A stretch of DNA of 18,527 nt from Nocardioidaceae bacterium (GTDB lineage Bacteria; Actinomycetota; Actinomycetes; Propionibacteriales; Nocardioidaceae): positions 1 through 18,527 of the forward strand of contig JAGQUE010000345.1 in NCBI GenBank assembly GCA_020438665.1, in the 5' to 3' direction. A program made the position numbers and the translations under genes. Position 1 is the first letter of the stretch. Every line of letters begins with the position of its first letter. Shown one piece after another: positions 14,432 to 18,527 of the stretch. The notes under the pieces are model-generated. The model was not told where the DNA came from. It searched no databases and worked only from the letters and a program-made list of their open reading frames with translations.

Positions 14432-15308
14432 GGATCGCGAGGATCCGCAGCAGGTTGGTGTAGATCCAGACCAGGCTCACGGTCAGCGCGAACGCCGCGC
14501 GCCACGACTCACGCTCGGGGAGACCGGCGGCGACGCCACGCTCCACGAAGTCGAAGTCGAGGACGAGCATGAAGATGCCGAGCACGAGCCCGGCGATGGC
14601 CATCAGCAGGCCGAGCGTACCGAACCCGAACAGCCCGCTGGAGATGCCGAACAGGTTGAGCACGAGCTCCATCAGACCGAGGCCGACGATGCCGAACATG
14701 GCGGCCATGACGCCCATGCGGAACTTGTTGCTGACCTTGATGTCGAAGAACTTGTAGGCGGCCAGGGTGCCGAAGAACGCCGCGAAGGTGCCGATCACGG
14801 CCTGCATGACGATGCCGCCGGCGAACTGGGCCTGGAACAGCAGGCTCAGCGCGCCGAGGGCGACGCCCTCGAAGGCGGCGAACACGATGACCAGGGCGGG
14901 GCTGATGACCCGCTTGAAGGAGTTGACCAGCGACAGCACGAACGCGCCGCCGGAGCCGACGAGGACGGCTGTGCCGAGCTGGGCCAGGTTGGCCTGGTCG
15001 GCCAGGCCGGTGCCCGTGGTGATGTCACCGATCCACCACCATGTGAGTGCGGCCATCACGAACACGACGCCGAGCGTGAGCGCGGACTTCTGGACGACCG
15101 AGTCGACGGTCATCCGGCCGCCCTGGTCGACCGACGGTGCATGGCCGGACGCCGGTCCACCGGCACCGACGCTCCAGGTGGAGGGGTCGGTGTAGCCCGA
15201 CTGGGTGCCATATCCGGGGTAGGAGGCACCGGCTCCGGGGTAGGTCTGGGTGGTGGACTGACCGCTGAACTGGGGTGAACGGTTGAACACCGGGTTGTTG
15301 CTGCGCAT
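14418..15308 (-). CDS. Bax inhibitor-1/YccA family membrane protein
   Basis: A 296-residue protein of the BI-1 (TMBIM/YccA-like) family, membrane proteins that act as pH-sensitive calcium leak channels or modulators of membrane proteases in studied members. Seen: seven hydrophobic segments from about residue 73 onward (for example ALTLGVVFVMAALTWWW, LVIVFAAFEGVALGALSLLF, MAIAGLVLGIFMLVLDFDFVE), with the family's acidic residues in LDFDFVERG near the C-terminal part. The first 70 residues are a disordered, Ser/Gly/Tyr/Gln/Pro-rich extension typical of actinobacterial members. The ATG at 15308 has GAGGAG 9 bases upstream. A longer in-frame reading is rejected because it crosses the promoter palindrome. 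It overlaps the SGNH gene tail to tail by 14 bases. Confidence 0.9.
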   Translation of the reverse strand: MRSNNPVFNRSPQFSGQSTTQTYPGAGASYPGYGTQSGYTDPSTWSVGAGGPASGHAPSVDQGGRMTVDSVVQKSALTLGVVFVMAALTWWWIGDITTGTGLADQANLAQLGTAVLVGSGGAFVLSLVNSFKRVISPALVIVFAAFEGVALGALSLLFQAQFAGGIVMQAVIGTFAAFFGTLAAYKFFDIKVSNKFRMGVMAAMFGIVGLGLMELVLNLFGISSGLFGFGTLGLLMAIAGLVLGIFMLVLDFDFVERGVAAGLPERESWRAAFALTVSLVWIYTNLLRILAILNRD

Positions 15309-15361
15309 GGTTGGTCTCTCCTCGAGGCCGCGGTGGGCCCCCACCATGGGGGCTTCATCCA

Positions 15362-15384
15362 GAGGCCCGACTCTACCGGGCCTC
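15362..15384 (-). promoter_or_regulatory. inverted repeat bracketing a -10 element of the BI-1 gene
   Basis: GAGGCCCG and CGGGCCTC form 8-bp arms around a 7-base centre; on the minus strand the centre reads as part of TAGAGT, a TAnnnT -10. Transcription would start about 55 bases before the BI-1 ATG. It may be an operator or a chance palindrome. Confidence 0.4.
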
Positions 15385-15489
15385 ACCGAACTCAACGACC
15401 GGCAAATCCCCGGTGTTCCCGGGAGAATCAACGTCGCGGCGCGTCGTCGTACGGCGCCGGGCGGTGCGCCCGGCGGCCGCCCGGAGGAC

Positions 15490-15515
15490 TAGCCTGACGG
15501 CATCGACCAAGGAGG
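15490..15515 (+). promoter_or_regulatory. -10 element and ribosome binding site of the M1 peptidase gene
   Basis: TAGCCT at 15490-15495 fits the TAnnnT -10, and AAGGAGG at 15509-15515 is a near-perfect Shine-Dalgarno site 5 bases before GTG 15521. The leader would be about 20 bases. Confidence 0.5.
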
Positions 15516-15520
15516 CCCTC

Positions 15521-16966
15521 GTGGTGGCACGGATCCGGCCCGTCCTCGCTGTCCTGCTCGGCATCGTGCTGACGGGATCGCTGACCACCTCGGGCGCGTT
15601 CGCCCAGCGGACGACGGCGCCCCGGACCGCGGCCACGCTCGCTTCCTCCCAGGACGGGATCGGCGACCCCTACTACCCCACCGACGGCAACGGCGGCTAT
15701 GACGTCACCTCCTATGACATCGCCGTCGGCTACCACCCGACCGGTCACACGATCGCGGGCCGGACCACGGTCACCGCCACCGCCACCGAGGAGCTGGCGG
15801 CGTTCAACCTCGACCTCGACGGGTTGGTGGTGACGGCGGTGACCGTCGCGGGCCAGCCGGCGACGTGGGTACGCGAGGGCGAGCACGAGCTGGTCATCAG
15901 CCCGGCGACCCCGTTGGCGCCGGGCGCCTTCACGGTCGTGGTCCGCTACCACGGCGACCTCCACAACATCGACGACGGCGGCGCCCCGAGCGGGTTCATC
16001 GTCGGCGGCGGCGACAAGGACGCCGGCTACCTCGAGGGCGAGCCCCACGGGTGCGCGACCTGGTTCCCGTGCAACGACCACCCCACCGACAAGGCCACCT
16101 TCCGGCTGGCCATCACCGTGCCGCGGCCGCTCGCGCTGGTGGCGGTCGGTGTCCAGGGTCCGACCACGTCCACCACCCAGGATGGCGCGCCGGCGCGGAC
16201 CTTCCACTGGCGGATGAGCGAGCCGATCGCGACCTACATGGTCGCGTGGTACGCCGACAGGCTGACCTTCGAGCGCTCCCACTTGGCCGACGGCACCCCC
16301 GTCGTGTCGGCGTACGGCCCCGGCCACGCCGCGGCGATGGAGCGCGAGTCCAGGCTGCCCGAGATCATCCGGGTGCTGGCCCGCCGCTGGGGACCCTATC
16401 CCGCCCCCGCCGCGGGCGGCATGTTCGTGGCCGACTCCATCCCCTATGACCTGGAGACCTATGGCCGGCCGGTCTATTCGACCGGCACGGGACTCCTGAC
16501 GATCGTGCACGAGAACGGCCACATGTGGTGGGGCGACCACATCGCCCTGCACCGCTGGAGGGACATCTGCTTCAACGAGTGCCTGGCGTCCTACTCGGAG
16601 TGGATCTGGCGGGAGCACGCCGGGACCGACCTGGACAAGCAGTACCGCCAGGGCGTCCGCGACGGCGGCGCGACGCTGTTCGCCGGCAAGCTCTATGACA
16701 TGGGCGCCGGCCATGAGTTCGACTGGCCGGTCTATGTGAAGGGCAAGTACTTCGTCCACGCGCTGCGCAACAAGATCGGCGACGAGCGGTTCTTCAAGGC
16801 CATGCGGACGATCCAGCGGCGCTACGGCGGCGGCCACCTGTCCATGGTTGCCTGGCGGGACGCGCTCCAGCGGATCACGGGCGTCAAGCTCACGTCGTTC
16901 TGGCGGGAGTGGGTCTTCGAGACGGGCCGGCCGTCCCGGGCCAATCTCTTCCCCGGCAATCTCTGA
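15521..16966 (+). CDS. secreted M1 family zinc metallopeptidase
   Basis: A 481-residue exported peptidase of the M1 aminopeptidase family, shorter than the 800-residue aminopeptidase N type. Seen: a signal peptide (hydrophobic stretch to about residue 28, AFAQ), an N-terminal beta domain with VTATATEEL, PHGCATWFPCNDHPTDKATF and other M1 landmarks, the zinc site HENGH at 330-334 with Glu353 exactly 18 residues on, and the transition-state tyrosine region WPVYVKGKYFVHALR. The classical GAMEN exopeptidase motif is replaced by DLETYGRPVY at 310-319, of which Glu312 could be the equivalent of the N-terminus-binding Glu; several actinobacterial M1 proteins look like this. The start GTG 15521 (or 15524) is fixed by AAGGAGG; in-frame sequence further upstream is non-coding. 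It stops 4 bases before the convergent tRNA. Confidence 0.9.
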   Translation: MVARIRPVLAVLLGIVLTGSLTTSGAFAQRTTAPRTAATLASSQDGIGDPYYPTDGNGGYDVTSYDIAVGYHPTGHTIAGRTTVTATATEELAAFNLDLDGLVVTAVTVAGQPATWVREGEHELVISPATPLAPGAFTVVVRYHGDLHNIDDGGAPSGFIVGGGDKDAGYLEGEPHGCATWFPCNDHPTDKATFRLAITVPRPLALVAVGVQGPTTSTTQDGAPARTFHWRMSEPIATYMVAWYADRLTFERSHLADGTPVVSAYGPGHAAAMERESRLPEIIRVLARRWGPYPAPAAGGMFVADSIPYDLETYGRPVYSTGTGLLTIVHENGHMWWGDHIALHRWRDICFNECLASYSEWIWREHAGTDLDKQYRQGVRDGGATLFAGKLYDMGAGHEFDWPVYVKGKYFVHALRNKIGDERFFKAMRTIQRRYGGGHLSMVAWRDALQRITGVKLTSFWREWVFETGRPSRANLFPGNL

Positions 16967-16970
16967 GCGG

Positions 16971-17044
16971 TGCCCCCGCTGGGGTTCGAACCCAGACTGA
17001 GTCGCTTTTAAGGCGACGTCCTCTGCCAGTTGGGATACGGGGGC
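16971..17044 (-). tRNA. class I tRNA with anticodon UAA (tRNA-Leu by anticodon, identity uncertain)
   Basis: A cloverleaf folds by eye on the minus strand: acceptor GCCCCCG with CGGGGGC, a short D stem TCC/GGA with loop containing GG, anticodon stem GTCGC/GCGAC with loop CTTAAAA, a 5-base variable loop TCAGT, and T stem CTGGG/CCCAG with loop TTCGAAC. The discriminator is A and the following bases are CCG, so CCA is not encoded. With U33 at the usual place the anticodon is UAA, which reads UUA (Leu). Bacterial tRNA-Leu is class II with a long variable arm, whereas this one is class I, so its charging identity is in doubt. The D stem has only three pairs. Confidence 0.8.
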
Positions 17045-17196
17045 CGCGCGGCCGAGTCGTGCGACCGCCGTCGCTGATCGTAGGCCCTCACCAGCCGGCG
17101 GCCGGAGCGTCGCCCGGCACAACGTCGTCGAACGCCGTGGGCCCCGTCGCGCAACGGCTCCCAGATTGCTCGCCCTACGGACACCGGTCTCGGCGC
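17045..17196. other. tRNA upstream region, no gene seen
   Basis: This stretch lies upstream of the tRNA and must hold its promoter on the minus strand, but no clear -10/-35 pair could be read. The plus strand stays open in the frame of the following fragment, without recognisable coding content or a start site. Confidence 0.4.
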
Positions 17197-17454
17197 ACCA
17201 TCAGCGTCGGCTTCAGCAACCCCGAGCCGAACTGCGGGTCCGACGTGACCGTGCCGGTCAAGGCGGGAGCACACACCGTCACGTTCTACGCCGAGTACAT
17301 CACTCCGGTCGTGTCCTACGACGAGACAACGCTGTCGGCGGAGTTCATCCCGTTCGACGGCAACGGCCACAGCCCGACGAACAAGGCCATCCACGCTGCG
17401 CGCGGGGATCCGGCCTTCACCGCCAAGACCGACGCCGCTGCGCTCAACCACTGA
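17197..17454 (+). pseudogene. headless remnant of a secreted beta-rich protein
   Basis: An 85-codon open stretch ending in TGA at 17452 with plausible codon use but no believable start: the only internal candidates are GTG codons within DVTVPV without a ribosome site. The text VPVKAGAHTVTFYAEY followed by TTLSAEFIPFDG recalls the C-terminal part of the secreted protein at 11211-11774 (VTKGAHTLVVEA, then SATVNFSNAG), so it may be a decayed relative that has lost its signal peptide and first half. Third positions carry more A and T than those of the neighbours (GGA, GCA, ACT, ACA), in line with relaxed selection or a foreign source. It could alternatively be a short gene with an undetected start. 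It sits between the tRNA and the udgB terminator. Confidence 0.45.
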
Positions 17455-17485
17455 GGCCGGCTCGCGGCTGGGACCATCGGTTGGC

Positions 17486-17516
17486 CCGGGCCGCGGCTCA
17501 ACGGGTCGCGGCCCGG
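17486..17516. terminator. hairpin at the end of the uracil-DNA glycosylase gene
   Basis: CCGGGCCGCG (17486-17495) and CGCGGCCCGG (17507-17516) form a perfect 10-bp stem. The udgB stop codon (17498-17500, minus strand) lies in the 11-base loop. It could also end any transcript from the fragment on the plus strand. Confidence 0.6.
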
Positions 17517-18322
17517 CCGAGCACGTCGTCGAGCATCGGCTCGGTGAGCCGGCCGGTGAACGTGTTCTGCTGGCTGGGGTGATAGCAGCCGAACAGCGCG
17601 ATGGTCTGCTCGTCCCGGGTGAGGGTGGCCTCGACCCCATGACCGAACCTGGCCTTGGGCCGGGGTACGGCGAAACCCGCGGCGGCGAACGAGCGCAGGG
17701 AGGCGTCCCAGGCGAAGCCGCCCAGCGCGACCACGGCCCGCAGGGTCGGTGCCATCAGCTCGATCTCCCGGAGCGCCCACGGCGAGCAGGTGTCGCGCTC
17801 GACGGTGGTCGGCTTGTTGTCCGGCGGTGCGCAGCGCACGGCCGCGACCATGCGCGCACCCAACAGCCGCTGACCGTCGCCGGCGTGGGAGCTGGTGGGC
17901 TGTGCCGCGAGGCCGACGCGGTGGAGGCTGGCGAAGAGCCAGTCTCCGGACGAGTCGCCGGTGAAGACCCGACCGGTCCGGTTGCCACCGTTGGCCGCAG
18001 GCGCTAGTCCGACGATCAGCACCCGGGGCTCGGGATCGCCCCAGCCGGCGATGGGGCGGCCCCAATAGGGCTGCCCCGCGAACGACGCCCGCTTGGTCGC
18101 GGCGACGCCCTCACGCCACCGCACCAGGCGCGGGCAGGCGCGACAGACCGAGACCCGGGCGCTAAGCTCGCCGAGGTCCCCGGTCGCGGCGAGGCGGCGC
18201 ACCTGGGCGGCGCTCGCGGCCACCGGCGTGTCAGCCGCGGCGGGGTCGTCGGGCCAGCCCGTGCCGGGGGGCACGGGGCTGGCGAACTCCTCGCCCGTGA
18301 CGGGATGCGGCAGACCGGTCAT
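17498..18322 (-). CDS. udgB: type-5 uracil-DNA glycosylase (UdgB), iron-sulfur
   Basis: A 274-residue base-excision-repair enzyme that removes uracil and related deaminated bases from DNA. Seen: iron-sulfur ligands Cys60 and Cys63 (CRACPRL), Cys164 and Cys179, the active-site motif [19 protein letters not shown] at about 105-123, and the second motif [13 protein letters not shown] beginning at His248. The GLAPA motif without the Asp/Asn of family 1 or Glu of family 4, plus this tail motif, identify family 5 (Rv1259 type). The length and motif order are normal. The ATG at 18322 is supported by GAGGAGG 4-5 bases upstream. It follows the ppx stop by 9 bases, so the two are co-transcribed. A high-GC genome is exposed to cytosine deamination, which makes such an enzyme unsurprising. 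Confidence 0.93.
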   Translation of the reverse strand: MTGLPHPVTGEEFASPVPPGTGWPDDPAAADTPVAASAAQVRRLAATGDLGELSARVSVCRACPRLVRWREGVAATKRASFAGQPYWGRPIAGWGDPEPRVLIVGLAPAANGGNRTGRVFTGDSSGDWLFASLHRVGLAAQPTSSHAGDGQRLLGARMVAAVRCAPPDNKPTTVERDTCSPWALREIELMAPTLRAVVALGGFAWDASLRSFAAAGFAVPRPKARFGHGVEATLTRDEQTIALFGCYHPSQQNTFTGRLTEPMLDDVLGRAATR

Positions 18323-18331
18323 CGCCCCTCC

Positions 18332-18527
18332 TCAGGCGATCGACCAGGCGATGCCGTCGAGGATGTCGGCCTCCGAGACCACCAGCGAGGCGACCGTCGT
18401 ACGCCGCAGCACGCGGTCGAGGATCACCGCTCCGGCCAGGATGACGTCGGCGCGGCCGGGGTGCATGTAGGGCAGCCCGAGGCGCTCGGCGTGGGTCATC
18501 GCCAACAACCGGTCGACGAAGGCGTGG
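18332..18527 (-). CDS. ppx: exopolyphosphatase, Ppx/GppA family (C-terminal part)
   Basis: The last 64 codons of a Ppx/GppA phosphatase; the rest lies beyond the right edge. The family hydrolyses inorganic polyphosphate or pppGpp. Seen: MHPGRADVILAGAVILDRVLRR, matching the family signature of a (pro)GxRxDVIxAG-type helix that precedes the end of the second actin-like domain, and the terminal VVSEADILDGIAWSIA, matching the family's characteristic SxxDILDGxA ending. The stop codon lies 9 bases before the udgB start, and the two form an operon transcribed leftward. Whether it is the exopolyphosphatase or the pppGpp-specific type cannot be decided from this part. Confidence 0.88.
   Translation of the reverse strand, partial: HAFVDRLLAMTHAERLGLPYMHPGRADVILAGAVILDRVLRRTTVASLVVSEADILDGIAWSIA

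Noticed and set aside
16971..17044. tRNA used as an integration site for a mobile element
   Set aside because: The 3' side of the tRNA abuts an intact M1 peptidase gene and no duplicate of the tRNA 3' end, integrase or recombinase is seen in the window.
15428..17122. A long minus-strand frame opposite the M1 peptidase
   Set aside because: It passes through the tRNA and is antisense to a peptidase with exact zinc-binding motifs.

Overview
This window is chromosomal DNA from a high-GC Gram-positive actinobacterium, most likely of the Nocardioides type. The support is inference from very high third-position GC, GTG starts, Tat and lipoprotein signals, and a gene repertoire shared with Mycobacterium and Streptomyces: a chelatase-like AAA ATPase resembling Rv0958, a cystathionine beta-synthase diverging from an Rv1075c-like SGNH hydrolase, and a type-5 uracil-DNA glycosylase. 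No transposase, phage gene, CRISPR array or plasmid function is visible. Coding density is high and the gene order looks ancestral rather than imported.

Layout. Positions 1-724 (-) hold the N-terminal 241 residues of a chelatase-like AAA ATPase. At 804-1298 (+) is a hotdog-fold thioesterase, convergent with a DinB/DUF664 protein at 1309-1845 (-). The centre of interest is 1937-6787 (-), a six-gene transcription unit transcribed in the order Sco, PCuAC copper chaperone, Tat-exported DyP peroxidase, CtaG, BlaI/CopY-type repressor, M56 membrane metalloprotease. The first four belong to copper delivery and cytochrome oxidase assembly outside the membrane. The last two look like a built-in sensing and repression pair. 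A perfect 19-bp palindrome at 6816-6834, just in front of sco, is the obvious candidate operator.

From 6922 to 11012 there is a two-domain VOC protein (-), a divergent alkaline-phosphatase-superfamily phosphodiesterase (+) whose motifs appear in circularly permuted order, and a compact operon (-) of a TauE/SafE permease, a YigZ/IMPACT protein and a PPOX-fold flavoprotein with 4-base overlaps. At 11211-11774 (+) is a small secreted protein of unknown function, ended by a very strong hairpin. A cystathionine beta-synthase (11848-13263, -) diverges from an SGNH hydrolase (13319-14431, +). The hydrolase overlaps tail to tail with a Bax-inhibitor-1 family membrane protein (14418-15308, -), which diverges from a secreted M1 metallopeptidase (15521-16966, +). 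Then come an odd class I tRNA with anticodon UAA (16971-17044, -), a headless gene fragment (about 17197-17454, +), a type-5 uracil-DNA glycosylase (17498-18322, -) and the C-terminus of an exopolyphosphatase (18332-18527, -).

Two recurring design features stand out. Genes at the head of transcription units usually have a TAnnnT hexamer 6-8 bases before the start codon and no clear Shine-Dalgarno site, which suggests leaderless mRNAs; genes inside operons and secreted or lipoprotein genes often have good Shine-Dalgarno sites. Convergent gene pairs share compact hairpins that sometimes contain the stop codons. All functional assignments are by reading motifs and family resemblance; no database search was run.
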